Assembly: GCA_949358305.1 (NCBI GenBank)
Contig: OX442319.1
Location: 9,300,001-9,364,000, forward strand
Source: Strigamia acuminata
Taxonomy: Eukaryota > Arthropoda > Chilopoda > Geophilomorpha > Linotaeniidae
Reading direction: 5' to 3'
DNA: 64,000 bases
Part shown: positions 1 to 12,300 of the stretch, piece by piece
Position numbering within the stretch: the first letter of the stretch is position 1
Layout of the letters: each line of letters opens with the position of its first letter
Translations under genes and position numbers: made by a program
The notes under the pieces: model-generated
Told to the model about the DNA's origin: nothing
The model's database searches: none
Seen by the model: the letters and a program-made list of their open reading frames with translations, nothing else

Positions 1-1229
1 ATTCAAATATCGAATATCCAACGTCCCAGAACCCACTAAACCCCGATTAATTTTTTTCCAAACCCTAAAACATCTAAAATTTCAAACGTAACGGCGACCA
101 GCACGGGTTATTCGCCCGCTTTGATCCGCGAATGGGCGTTGATGTTCTTCCGTCGAAAAAAGGAACGTGAAATCCGAGTCCCGCTGCACGTGCATCTCAG
201 TCGTGGGAGCTGCCACTGACCGATAATGGATGCTGCACTGCCTTTGTGCATCGATTTGTGCGACAGGTCTCCCCTGAACTCTATGACCATGTTGGAATTC
301 TTTTTTCCATCACCAACCACCCTACATTTCCTCTTTTTTTTATTAAAATGCACGTGAGGAACGCTGAAGTGAGCTTTGGAATCCACCCATGGGCTTAAGT
401 GACTACCTTAGTTAAAAGGTCGAAGGTGTGGGGGTAGGTGGGGTCGCGAACGAGACGAAAACTCAAAAAAAAAAAATGTTTGCATTCGAGTTTGTGCAAA
501 TTTATCCCGAAAACGCATTTGAGCCGCACTGTTGATGCCGAGACGCGTTTTGTTGATGAGTCAGCACTGGAATTTCCAGTATAAGTATTTTTTTTTTTTA
601 TTTTCTTCCTCACCTGGATGTTTGAGCTTAACTCATTTGCATATTGGGTATTGAAAATGTTGACCCTTGGCTACCGCACGCAAAACGATGAACTCGTGTT
701 GCATTTCAATCATCAGTGTTCCCATTGGGAGTCAAAGGGTTGCGAGGGAAGAGCAATCAACGTGGCCAGCACCCCGTGCAAATTGAGCCAGGAATTTCAC
801 TTGCGTCGCCGGGCTATTCAAATTGCGTAGTTGAGACGTAAAAGGGGATCGTTTTTGGGTTTTTTTTTATTTTATTTTTATTCTTCTTCTTCTTTTGGAG
901 CGTCTCACCTTATTACTCATCTTCTTAAAGAGGTGTCTGGAATCTTCTCACCCTCTTTTTGAAAGGAGGATGTATGAAAAAAAAATGGTGGAAGAAATCG
1001 AGGGGAATTAAAAGCATGTGAGACGTGAGAGGACGCTTCCGTCAGTGGATTGAAACACTCACCTTTGCGTGACCTCGATAAACTGCTGTCTTCCGGTGGG
1101 TCTTTCACTTTTTGTTGGACTTTGAGGTTTGGTTTTTGGAGGGTTTGGGGGTTTTTTTGGGAATAAAATGTTGTGTTTTTAAGTTGGGTGGATTTTAGGA
1201 TTTTGGTTGTGGTTTTGGGCATATTTTTC
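1..1229. other. complex sequence, no recognised gene
   Basis: This stretch is richer in G and C and less repetitive than most of the window, apart from short poly-T runs. No open frame here matches a family I know. On the minus strand there are three good-looking splice donors (exon edges near 614, 909 and 1063, each followed by GTGAG), so part of a gene read leftward may lie here. The open frames themselves are short and unrecognised. Confidence 0.3.
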
Positions 1230-1965
1230 ACTTTTGGGTGTGATTTTGTGCGTGTTTTACACTTTTACACGTGGTTTTGCGCAATTTTTTACACTTTGAT
1301 GTGATTTTGTTTATATTTTACACTTTTACATGTGATTTTGTGCAAATTTTTAGACTTTGATGTGATTTTGTTTATATTTTACACTTTTACATGTAATTTT
1401 GTGCAATTTTTTAGACTTTCACATGTGACTTTGTGCACATTTTACACTTTTATGTGTGATTTTGTTAATATTTTACACTTTTACATGTGATTTTGTTTAT
1501 ATTTTAGACTTTGATGTAATTTTGTTTATATTTTAGACTTTGATGTAATTTTGTTTATATTTTACACTTTTACACGTAATTTTGTGCAATTTTTTAGACT
1601 TTCACATGTGAATTTGTGCACATTTTACACTTTTATGTGTGATTTTGTTAATATTTTACACTTTTACATGTGATTTTGTTTATATTTTACACTTTTACAT
1701 GCAATTTTGTGCAATTTTTACACTGTCAGATGTGATTTTGGGAACATTTTACACTTTTACAGGTGATTTTGTGCAATTTTTACACTTTTATATGTGATTT
1801 TGTGCAATTTTTATACTTTCACATGTGATTTTGTCCACATTTTACGCTTTCACTTGTGATTTTGTGCACATTTTACACTTTTACATGTGATTTTATGCAC
1901 ATTTAACACTAATACATGTGATTTTGAGCCCATTGTATACTTTTACGTGTGATTTTGTGCTGGAT
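1230..1965. repeat. degenerate minisatellite, about 31-bp unit
   Basis: Variants of one roughly 31-bp unit follow each other for about 730 bp; the unit contains words such as TTTACACTTTTACATGTG and ATTTTGTGCA. Copies differ by single bases and small indels, so the array is old. No coding potential. Confidence 0.85.
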
Positions 1966-2834
1966 TGGATATTTTATAATATATTTTTAAATCTTCAATT
2001 GTACGTACCGATATACAAGTTAGAAATCAATGATAAATACAATTCTAGAATTAGGAAAATGGACAGACATTAATTAGAAGGGTTAGTCATTAATGATTAA
2101 AAAGATTTACTCGATTGTTTATTGCAAAAGATCCGGTTTATGTAGTGTTTCGAAAAAAATACATGTTTTAATTCATGCAGCGACTGCTGGGTGATACAGA
2201 CTCACTTGGTGGTGGTCTTATTTATAAAACAATGCTGTCTAGACAGCTTGACTGAAACAATAAAAAATGCATTGAGATTGAGGGGTGAGGACTTAAGACG
2301 GGAATAAATTCTATAGGTTTATGTTAGAAAAAAGAAACGTGTACGGGTAATATGCTAATGAAATTACATAACACGTTAAATGATTTGTTCTGCTTCTGAC
2401 AAAAAATTTGGAAAATACTAAACATTTCGAAAGTTGTGAGTAAAATCTCCTTTACGTAGTTAAAAGAATGATGTTTTTGGTTCATTAAATGTAGATTCGA
2501 AAATAAAAATGCTTTCGGGAACCAAAGGAAACAAAAATAAATTTTAAGGAAACAAAAATGGCGAATTTTCAGGAAACAAAAATCAATTTTCCGGAAACAA
2601 AAATGAATTTCCAAGAACCAAAGATGTATTTCCTGAAGTAGAAAATGCAATTTCCAAATTTCAATGGTTCAAAACAAAAAGGTGTATTTGAAAAAGAAAT
2701 AATCTGAATGTCATCGATGCACTTTTAGACCCAAATTTAATTATTTTCGCTGGAATTGTTTATTATTGGAAACAACGAATAATACAATAAGAAATGACGA
2801 GTTTTATTTACTGTATTCGTTTATTTTTTAATAG
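1966..2834. other. non-coding stretch upstream of VAC14 exons
   Basis: AT-rich sequence without a recognised gene or transposon. Around 2515-2650 there is a weak run of GGAAACAAAAAT-type repeats. If the VAC14 assignment of the next exons is right, this is intron. No upstream VAC14 exon is recognisable between position 1 and here. Confidence 0.4.
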
Positions 2835-3405
2835 GTTATCGTTTTGGAGAGTTCGTCGTTTGATTTGGTTGCATTCGTGTCGTTAATTCTGGGACCTAAA
2901 ATGTGCGTTAAAAACCAATTTGAGAGCAAATTCGTCGACTCATGGATACAGATGCTGCCTGCTTTTCCCGACTGTGTGTGGGTTTTGGTGCCAGAACTAC
3001 TCGACTTTCTTTTGGAAAGATTGGGGAACTCGGTGATAGAAATAAAATCGAGGCCAGTCATTTATTTGCAGCTTATTTTTGCGAATTCTAACATCCAATT
3101 TCGATTTTTGTTGCAGATACAAGACCATTTTGAGAAAATGTATGGTTGACGTTAAGAAAAATCAATCGAAAGTGAATTATCCGGCGATGATTAATATTTT
3201 TCTCGCACATTCCCAATCAGAAGGTGATTAAATCAATTTTTTAATTATTTGTTTTTCCGTGTGAATGATAATTTTTTTTTTAAAAATTGTTTAGATGAAA
3301 CTCTTCAAACAACGGCGCTTCAATGGATCGAAGAATTTGTTAATTTATCGTCTATTACTATGCTGCCATACGCTGCCGTTTTACCTGTCATGTTTTACGA
3401 TGATA
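2835..3405 (+). CDS. VAC14 homologue, three internal exons (partial)
   Basis: Proposed exons are 2835-3052, 3117-3223 and 3295-3405. The translation follows the HEAT-repeat middle of VAC14, the scaffold that holds PIKfyve kinase and FIG4 phosphatase on endosomes to make PI(3,5)P2. Blocks that align with the family as I remember it: SSFDLVAFV, FVDSWIQMLP, PELLDFLLERLG, then VDVKKNQSKVNYPAMINIF, then TALQWIEEFVNLSSITMLPY followed by VLPVMFYDD. Exons 1 and 2 join in frame only with a GC donor (AG/GCCAGT at 3053). Exons 2 and 3 join with GGTGATT and TTTAG borders. After the last exon the homology continues for a few residues (SRRNI) into a stop at 3423, so the true 3' border is unclear; a GTAGAC donor at 3406 is possible. 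The N-terminal and C-terminal exons were not found. This may be a divergent gene with long introns or a decaying fragment. Confidence 0.6.
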
Positions 3406-3499
3406 GTAGACGCAATATCCTTTGAATTTTCATTATTTGAGATGAATTGATTCTGAAATTATACTTAAATTTGTTGGAATTTTTTAAAAAAAATTAAAA

Positions 3500-3755
3500 T
3501 CAAAACAAATATTGGTTAAATTTATTTGAATTCGTCAAAATCAAAACAAATATTGGTTAAATTTGTTTGAATTCGTCAAAATCAAAACAAATATTGGTTA
3601 AATTTATTTGAATTCGTCAAAATCAAAACAAATGTTGATTAAATTTATTTGAATTCGTCAAAATCAAAACAAATATTGGTTAAATTTATTTGAATTCGTC
3701 AAAATCAAAACAAATATTGGTTAAATTTATTTGAATTCATCAAAATCAAAAACAA
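3500..3755. repeat. 41-bp minisatellite, about 6 copies
   Basis: A 41-bp unit containing ATTGGTTAAATTTATTTG and AATTCGTCAAAATC is repeated about six times with few changes. It directly follows the last VAC14 exon block and would lie in the next intron. Confidence 0.9.
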
Positions 3756-4060
3756 ATTCGGGGAATACAATTTAAAAATCATCAAAATTAAAACGAAACT
3801 GGAAAAAAAAAAACCTGAAATCATAGAAATCAAAATCAAATTGTAAGAAAATAAATATGAAACCACCAAAAATAAACTCAAAACAAACCAAAATAATTTA
3901 AAACAACCAAAATCTAAACCAAATAAAAACAAAATGACAAAAAAATCACCAAAACAAAAACCAAACCAGAAGAAAATAACCTGATATCAAAACCAAAACA
4001 AAAACCAAAACAAAAACCTAACCAAATTTAATATAAACCAACTCGTAACACCACATTCCA
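3756..4060. repeat. A-rich low-complexity tract
   Basis: Simple runs of AAACCAAAA-type sequence on the + strand; no gene seen. Confidence 0.7.
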
Positions 4061-4097
4061 CCATCCCAACCTTACATAACACATCCAACCAATTCTA

Positions 4098-4412
4098 GGG
4101 CCGAACTTACGCATTGCGGGACCCCTAAACACAAAATCTTTTTGCCCCCCCACTCCCCCCCCAAAAAAAAAAATTTAATTTCAAAAAACCTAAAAAATAC
4201 ACCTCTTTATTTATAATAAACATAAATACATCTGCCACAAAGAAAAAAATTATTTAAAAAATCGAAAATATTTACATTCATTCACATCAAAATCATAAAA
4301 AAATTTTGTGTAAAATTATAAAAACAAAATTTCCGGGACCCCCGATGTCTGGGGCCCCTAAACAACTGCTTATTTTGCTTCCACGTAAAAAACCAGCCCT
4401 GATTCCAAGTCA
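4098..4412. mobile_element. possible hAT-type non-autonomous fossil
   Basis: The left part reads TAGGGCCGAACTTACGC and the right part ends CCAGCCCTGATT, a pattern seen at hAT ends whose consensus begins CAGGGC. Internal GGGACCCCTAAA and GGGGCCCCTAAA words form a loose inverted pair. No clean target-site duplication, so the call is weak. Confidence 0.35.
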
Positions 4413-5754
4413 TCCTCATCCACCAGCCATCTTTTATGCTAAAATGTTAATGCGCACAATAACCCGACAACAGGATGCGTGTTTTAAGTTTTTCGTTTTT
4501 CCAAAACACCTGCATTCCATTGCCTGTTGGTTCTCAGCGAAGTTTCTTTGAAGCAACAGGGATCCAGACTCAAGTTACACGGGGGTTCTCTCTTCTTTTC
4601 TCTCTTTTACCAAGTTTACCCTCTCGATTATTGTCTTGCCATGTAAAAACCTTCCCGTCGTTTCCAACCACTCAGGTGTTCACAAAAGATCTACTTCCCA
4701 ACGAGGTTTTATGCCAATTGCATCTGGCACAGGTACCTCCATAACGCCGTCCTGTCCTCACCCACCAGGGGTCTTCAGACTCTTCACCACTCATTCTGAC
4801 CACTCCGAGAAATATAATCTCCTCGAGTGTTTTCACCATCCAATCCCAGCCCAAACTCCATCGTTCGAGGACCCCGGCGCAGCCTCGCACATCCTCCTCC
4901 CACCTGTGAGAGCAAGTGAAGTTGCACCCACTCACCCCCATTAGAAATGTGCACTGAGAAATCTTTGTAAGGGGTTTTTAAGTCAAGTTTCTCCATCAAA
5001 AGAGTCGGAAGTGGCTTCTCCGCCCCCGCATCCTTTCACAGGACGTGGGACGGGCGCTGCGACGGCTCGCCCCCGCATAATGCTCAATGGGACTATGGAA
5101 ATAGCCAAGCCCCAATCATTACAACCTGGTTTCCTTTGCGCCGCATTCAGTTCGCGTTTAAATAAGGTTCTTTATGCGAGTAGTGGGAGTTGGGGGTTTA
5201 ATACAAGTGAACCGTGCATCGTTCCCTAACGGCTTTGATCCCCCGCAGTCCATCCCATACGTGCTGAGTCCCTGGTCTGGTTAGAGAATGATTTATGGGC
5301 GAGTTTGAGGTGTTGAATGGATGGGACAAGTGCATGCGCGGGTTTTGTCGGTTGTTGTAAAGGTTCTAATTAGGTATTTGGGGTTGTGGTGGTAATGGTT
5401 TTGTGATTGGGTGGTTGTGGAGGTGTTTTTGTGTGTTTTACAGGTTGGTGTGGGTTTTTTTTTAATGTTGTTTTGGGTTTGTTTGGTTGGTTTTGAGGAT
5501 TTGTTGGGTGGGTTTGGGGTTTTTGGTGGGTTGTTGGGGGTTTTAGACGTGTTGGGGTGTTTTTTGTTTGGGAAATTGCAAGTATAAAGTGGAATTTTTT
5601 GTGTATAATGATTTGTTTTGGTGTAAGACGGGTTAGAATTTGTTGGGTTTGGCTCGATGAGGAAGAAAGTTTAAGTTTAGACTGTGGTGTCTGTTTGGGT
5701 AGGTGTTTGTAATGTTTTTTTAGACTGAATTTACTAATTTGAAATGCATTTAGT
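4413..5754. other. complex sequence without a recognised gene
   Basis: From about 4480 to 5280 the sequence is GC-richer and non-repetitive, unlike the surrounding minisatellites. Overlapping short open frames exist on both strands, none recognisable. A minus-strand acceptor-like site (CTCTCACAG near 4910) precedes one of them. From 5360 to 5750 the + strand is G/T-rich (GGTTTTGGGTT-like). Confidence 0.3.
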
Positions 5755-6180
5755 AACAAAATTCATCACTTTTTTATAATTTTTCAATAGAATTTATTAA
5801 TTTTTCATATTTTTTCAATAGAATTTATCAATTTTTCATATTTTTTCAATAGAATTTATCAGTTTTTCAAATTTTCTCAATAGAATTTTTCACTTTTTCA
5901 TTGTTTTTCTATGGAATTTATCACTTTTTCATTGTTTTTCTATGGAATTTATCACTTTTTCATTGTTTTTCTATGGAATTTATCACTATTTTATTGTTTT
6001 CTATGGAATTTATCACTTTTTCACAATTTTTTCAACAGATTTTATCCTTTTTTCACTGTTTTTCAACAGATTTTATCCTTTTTTCATTGTTTAGCAACAA
6101 ATTTTATCCTTTTTTCAACAGAATTTATCATTTTATCACAGTTATTTAACAAAATTTATCAACTTTTCACAATTTTACAA
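5755..6180. repeat. 31-bp minisatellite
   Basis: A roughly 31-bp unit with TTTTTCATTG and CTATGGAATTTATCAC is repeated about 13 times, diverging toward both ends (AACAGATTTTATCC variants on the right). The open frames on the + strand come from the repeat and are not genes. Confidence 0.88.
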
Positions 6181-6555
6181 ATTTCCCAATTTAAAAGGTT
6201 GTTTTCCCATGTAAACCAAATTTACGAACTAATCTAAATATCCTACTTACATGTTAATAAAAAAAAATTAATGTAAAAACCACAAGAAAAAAAATTAATC
6301 TTTAAAATAAAAATCCCAAAAATTCCTAATTTAATCTCCATTGACAAAAAAATAAAAAATAAAAATAAAAACCATTTACTTCCTCCCCTTTTAATTTTTT
6401 CCAACCCATAATTAATTCTACCCCACACTTTACACCAACAAAAACCCCCGAGATAACCATCCCCAGAAAAATGCTAATCCCATTCTAAATACATTAGCAC
6501 TCGGTCTATAGGATTCCAAGCACTTCACACATTTCACACTGTATAAACTAGGCAT

Positions 6556-6930
6556 GTGATCTGTTTATTTTTCCAGTGGTCACCTGACAGACATTTTTGT
6601 AGCCACGAGGGGCCACAAGTAGAGAACCTGTCTCAAATGACAATAAAGGAGGAACAGGTAGCTGAAAAGAACGACCAATGCACAAAAGAACTTGCGAACA
6701 ATATTCGTCTTGTTGCCTTGGACGATATCCCAGAAATGTCCCACGACCTTCAAGTCTCACCAGGAAGACAAGACGGCCCAACCAAAAATCTCCGAAAACA
6801 CCCAACACCTAAACGAAAAAAATTAAACCTTTTTATTAGAGAAAATTGCTTGACCATTGACCTAACTTTCAACAACATGTTTGTAAATGGATTTTGGAAT
6901 GCAGTTCGCGCCCTCCCATTCAAGAATTAA
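6556..6930 (+). CDS. unrecognised open reading frame or terminal exon
   Basis: An open frame of 124 codons with non-repetitive, hydrophilic, Lys/Glu-rich composition. A good acceptor (TTTTTCCAG) lies just inside it at about 6575, after which the frame reads WSPDRHFCSHEGPQ and continues to a stop at 6930. It could be the last exon of an unknown gene. I know no matching family, and no upstream exon or polyadenylation signal is evident. The minus strand is also open over much of it, so chance is possible. Confidence 0.25.
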   Translation: MICLFFQWSPDRHFCSHEGPQVENLSQMTIKEEQVAEKNDQCTKELANNIRLVALDDIPEMSHDLQVSPGRQDGPTKNLRKHPTPKRKKLNLFIRENCLTIDLTFNNMFVNGFWNAVRALPFKN

Positions 6931-8279
6931 GTGATTTAATAAGGAAAAAAAATTTTGTTTTGCTTTTTACCATCCAGAAACTCATTTTTCACCAACTTCT
7001 GGGGTCGGGAAGGTGAAGGTGTGGCGTCAGGCCACGTGCTAATTACAGGGGGATTCTAGCACCTCGGTAGCTGGCAGTGTGTTTTTTAATCTATCACCCA
7101 CTAGATAAATTTTGGGATATACCCGGGGCAGGGTAGGACATAAATAGTGGAGTGTTAGACGGGGAAATTGATGGCAAGTGTTTCACACGAAACGTGGTTT
7201 TAAGGGGCAGAGTTTTACACCGGTTAAAAGTTATGTTAACCATAAAATAACACGTGAAGTTTCATTAAATTAAGAGTGGGGACGAAGTCCGAAAGGGGAA
7301 TTCAATTTTGGATTTTGTTTTAGGGAATTTAGTAATTTCGTTTATGTTTATTATTCGAACTACGCTGGTGCGGGAAAAAGTTTGAGACCGCTACAGGTTT
7401 CTGAGTTGTAAGTCAAATTTTGACTTGAAAATTTATTTACAGGTTTATATCATGACAATAAAGCATTGTTTAAAATTATAAGACAATAACTCAAATCAAA
7501 TTTAAGAAATAAAAAAAATTGTTCAAAAAATGTCATTTATGCTGGAAAAAAGTTTGAGACCATGTGCTCTAAATCATCAAAAATATAACGTCATTTATTT
7601 GTCGATGTTATACAATTGCAATGTTTTTTAGTTTCAGACACAAACAAAACAATCTCATATAAATTCATAGTCAGGTATGTTTTTGTCTTGTGTTTACAAT
7701 CCATAGAAATCTTTACATTTTACAATTAGACAGATTTCAATGATTTTTTTACAAAAAGAGTTATTTTGTGTGGAATTCTGCAATCAATTTGCTCGTCTCA
7801 AAATGCAAACAAAAAATACACTTAATGGTTTTATTTTAAAACACGAAATTCGCATGTCTGATGGAGCAATAACTGGGACCCTTAGGTGGCAAGTTAAGCC
7901 GAGCCGAAGCCGAGTCGTTAAAAAATTGCACACGTACAAAAACTAGACTAGACACTTCATGAAGAACAATACAGCGACAAAAGCAGGCAATAATATTCAA
8001 ACAAAAGATGGTGGCAAATTTTTTTATTCATATGTTAAATGTGATCACAATGGAGAAGGTCTAGTTTTTAACTTTCGTTTACACACAGAGTGAGTACTGT
8101 ATACGTATAGGTAATACTAATCAATGTATAAGTAAGACTGAGGTGCGCTATCTCGTGAGCGAAATTTGCGAGACTAAATGATGTTATGCACGCAAGTATG
8201 CCTTGGCAATAGAATTGGCTACCACCAGGTAGCGGGAGCAACAAGCTGCCGACACTCAAGTACATCTTTGTTCACTATC
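6931..8279. other. intergenic, no gene seen
   Basis: AT-rich sequence. The phrase AAAAAGTTTGAGACC occurs twice (about 7375 and 7547), which suggests a decayed transposon. I could not delimit it or recognise a transposase. Short open frames near 7740 and 8068 have no recognisable features. Confidence 0.3.
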
Positions 8280-8985
8280 TAGAAAATCAGCTACAAATCT
8301 AATAAATCAGCTGCAAAACTTAAAAAATCCGCTGCAAATCTAATAAATCAGCTGCAAATCTAATAAATCAGCTGCAAATCTAATAAATTAGCTGTAAATC
8401 AGGAAAATGAACTGCAAATCAGCTGTAAATCAAGCAAATCGGCTGCAAATCAAGCAAATCAGTTGCAAATCTGGCAAACCAACTGAAAATCAGCTGCAAA
8501 TCTGTCAAAACAGCTGCAAATCTGTCAAAACAGCTGCAAATCTGACAAATTTGCTTTAAATCAAGAAAACGAACTGCAAATCAGCTTTAAATCAGGAAAA
8601 TAAACTGCAAATCAGCTATAAATCAGTAAAATCAACTATAAATCAGGCAAATCAGCTGTAAATCAAATAAATCAGCTGCAAATCAAATAAATCAGCTGCA
8701 AATCAAATAAATCAGCTGCAAATCAAATAAATCAGCTGCAAATCAAATAAATCAGCTGCAAATCAAATAAATCAGCTGCAAATCAAATAAATCAGCTGCA
8801 AATCAAATAAATCAGCTGCAAATCAAATAAATCAGCTGCAAATCAAATAAATCAGCTGCAAATCAAATAAATCAGCTGCAAATAAAATAAATCAGCTGCA
8901 AATCTAATAAATCAGCTGCAAATCAGGAAAATGAACTGCGAATCAGTTGTAAATCAAGCAAATCAGCTGTAAATCTGGTCACCCT
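8280..8985. repeat. 20-bp minisatellite carrying CAGCTG
   Basis: The unit is 20 bp (AAATCAGCTGCAAATCAAAT), near-perfect from about 8640 to 8930 (some 14 copies) and degenerate on both sides. Every unit contains the palindrome CAGCTG, an E-box core. It lies downstream of the 3' end of the minus-strand SLC25A19 gene. Confidence 0.95.
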
Positions 8986-9334
8986 GCCTTTGACTCAACA
9001 TATTAGCAAAGCAGCCAGCCAATGAGAATTAGTGGATTCTCTTGGCAGATAGAGTTGTGATTTAGCCAGTAGTTTACAACCAAACTTGCCCAAATAGTCA
9101 AATACAATCGGAGTATTCGTTCGGTTCAACCCTGCTTAAAGAAAATCATAATTTGCAATTCTTTTATTTTCATTTTTATACACTATATATATTTCTATAC
9201 ACAAAACAAACACATTAGTGAAATTTTTTTCCAGAAAATGCACTGGCTCCTCTACCCATTCATTCAACCAGAAAAATTTGCAAGTGTGTACAAAACATAA
9301 TTATTTCAAATAGGCCTAACTATGAATCAATTAA

Positions 9335-12300
9335 TTACTTAAACCAAAAATCCTCGCTTTCGGCATAACGAAGCAAGTGAAGAATCTTTTCATAAAACAT
9401 GAAATTCAAACCAGTATTTGATGCTGCCTTCAAGCTGCTGGGTAACAACCCCTTATAAAGGGAATACGGCCCTTCCTCTTTGATCATAACTTTAAAACAG
9501 TTAATTAAACCAGTATACTTCACAGTCTGAAAAAAAGTAGACAAATCAATAGGCATTTCAATGACATAATATTAGAAAAATACCCTTCCAAACTGTTTTC
9601 TTGCCGTATCGAATCCCTGAATTTGGAGACGCTTCTTCGCCACATCGAGCGGATATATGGCTGTTTTAGCCACCAACCCGGCTATCATACCACAAAATAA
9701 GCTTCCCAACCACCCTAAAACAGTAAAGTGTACAAGTAAAATTGCAGTTAAAATTGGTGGGTGTGCACTTCAAACCAGTGTGTCAATTTCTATTCCCAAA
9801 CTATGTGGAATAGCACTTATCGTATTATACAAGCACGTATACCGTAATGTACCACGGATATACATGTACCTGTTAGTCGTTATTTGGTAAACAATCTCTA
9901 GAAGAACTGTTGTGGGACACGATTTATAGTATCACATTACACAGGCATACACTAGCCCTGTGCGAATTTGCGATATATCGCAATGCGATTATTTTTTGGT
10001 GAAATATCGCAGCTGCATTACAGACGGTGAATACTGAAATATGAAACACTGCAATTTTTAATTTATTTCCTTTAATACATGTCAGTGAATTGTCTTAGTT
10101 TGTCCAATGTGTCGTTTGCGATATATCACAATATCGCATATCGCAATATACGATGCATGTGAAATTGCGGTATGTGCAATTTACCGAACAACTTGCCATG
10201 AACAAACACTTACTTATTTGAGTTTGCATTTGCTTAATTTTATTCTCACACATTTAATTTAAACTTGCTTTTAAATAATTTTTTCTTTAAAACATTGAAA
10301 ATTAGTTTCCTTTGCAATACATTGCGATTACACCACTAGTTCTAAGCAATATATCGCAAAAATATCGCCAAATTGCAGTATCGCATTCGCATTCGCTTCA
10401 AAGAGTAATCGCACAGGCCTAGCAGACACCATTTTGGGGCTTATTTTCAGTGGAAAAGTGCTAGCTCGCATTATACACGGATGATTGCATTGTACACAAG
10501 TATATACAGTATATGTACCAGCTTGCGAACACCGTGTATATTACGTTATTCAAATGGTACGGTGACTATTCATCGCCCGATTTCTCATCACGCGACCATT
10601 CATCGCTGCTAAGTAATCGCGCGGCCAAGTCATCGCGTGAAAAGTAATCGCGTGGCCAACTCATCAGGGCGACAATTGGACGGTTGTCAAGTAAACGTGC
10701 ACCAACTAATTGCAAATTTTCGGGTGTTTTTTCGGGTGTTTTTCGGACGGTTTTCGAACGCGATGAATTACGCGATGATCAAGCGATTACTTGACAACCG
10801 TCCAATTGTCGCCCTGATGAGTTGGCCGCGCGATGACTTAGCCGCGCGATGACTTGACCGCGCGATGACTTGACCGCGCGATGACTTGACGGCGCGATGA
10901 CTTGACGGCGCGATGACTTGACGGCGCGATGACTTGACGGCGCGATGACTTGACGGCGCGATGACTTGACGGCGCGATGACTTGACGGCGCGATGACTTG
11001 ACCGCGCAATGACTTGACCGCGCAATGACTTGACCGCGCAATGACTTGACCGCGCGATGACTTGACCGCGCGATGACTTGTCCGCGCGATTACTTAGCAG
11101 CAATGAATGGTCGCGCAATGAGAAATCGGGCGATGAATAGTCGTGGATTCATTCAAACCTGATGATTCATCTTTCTTTTCTGCGCCCCGCTTCTTTTTCC
11201 ACTGTTTCGTAAGCATGGCGTAAGCCATGAACTGCAATCCACTATACGGCGCTATTTGCAACATTGCAGGAACTATGCCTTTATAGAATGTACGGAAGCC
11301 TTCCTCCTTCCACATCGTATAGGCGGCGTGCCAGGTACCTCGATACATCTAAAAAACATAACTTTATTCGCATCCGCATGAGTAAAGCGCTCGATGCGAC
11401 TGAATTCTAACTGGAGGCGTTCCTTGTCCTACAAGTCTCGTTCTTATAACATCAAACGGGCTTGATCCCAAAGTCCCCATGACGCCCGCGATTCCACCAG
11501 AAACGAAGTGAACGAATGGTTCGACTTTTTCACTTCGAAGTATGGGGGAATAACTCCAGGCATGTTTCGTGAGTTCTTCGTACGTCAGCCACTGGAAAAT
11601 AGCAAAATCTCAATATTATAAATTCTGAATAGTTTTTTGCTAGTTCTAAAATTAACTTAACCCAAACGCAAGCCTCGTAAGTGACCCACTAAAAATAGAA
11701 ACAACAAAACAAATTCTTATGTGGTTATCTTATGATAAATTGGATTCAAAAATTAAAAATCAATTCGGTTTTAATGGTTATACAGTGTAGGCTGCGTAGC
11801 CCGGACATAGCACCGTCCGGACAGCTGTGTGGTCCGGACAAGTTTGCCGGGGCCCGGACCCAACCAATCAGCAGCAATGCTAAATTTGCTCTTTGGTCCG
11901 GACAGCTCCCTCTTCCGGAATCCGGACAAAGCGATGCGTCCCGTATAGGGACAAATCGCTGTGTAGTCCGGACAAAAACCAAAAATGCCGATTTTCTAAT
12001 GAAACAAATTAGAAAAAAAATTAAAAACACTAAAATTTAAATACAAAATTAATTTATTGCATGTTCACAAGGGTTGGAAAAGGTTAGAAAATGTACTGTT
12101 TCGCCGTGTGCACGTCTTAATGTGCACGTGGTCACGAACGTAGACATGACGTAACATATGGGCACATGGCGCAACGGTAACTTTAACGCAAATTTCCTTT
12201 TCCAACCTTGTGAACCTGCAATAAATTAATATTTTATTTAAATTTCAGTGTTTTTAATTCTTTTTCTAATTTGTTTCATTACAAAATCGGCATTTTTGAA

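Noticed and set aside
7740..7946. 68-codon frame as a transposase fragment
   Set aside because: No catalytic or DNA-binding motif that I can defend; only general resemblance of the surroundings to decayed Tc1-like DNA.
8640..8930. CRISPR-like regular repeat
   Set aside because: Units are directly adjacent with no unique spacers, and the setting is a eukaryotic genome; it is a minisatellite.
11732..12040. Open frames on both strands with CPDSG or SGQ words
   Set aside because: They read through the terminal inverted repeat of the TA-flanked MITE 11783-12458.
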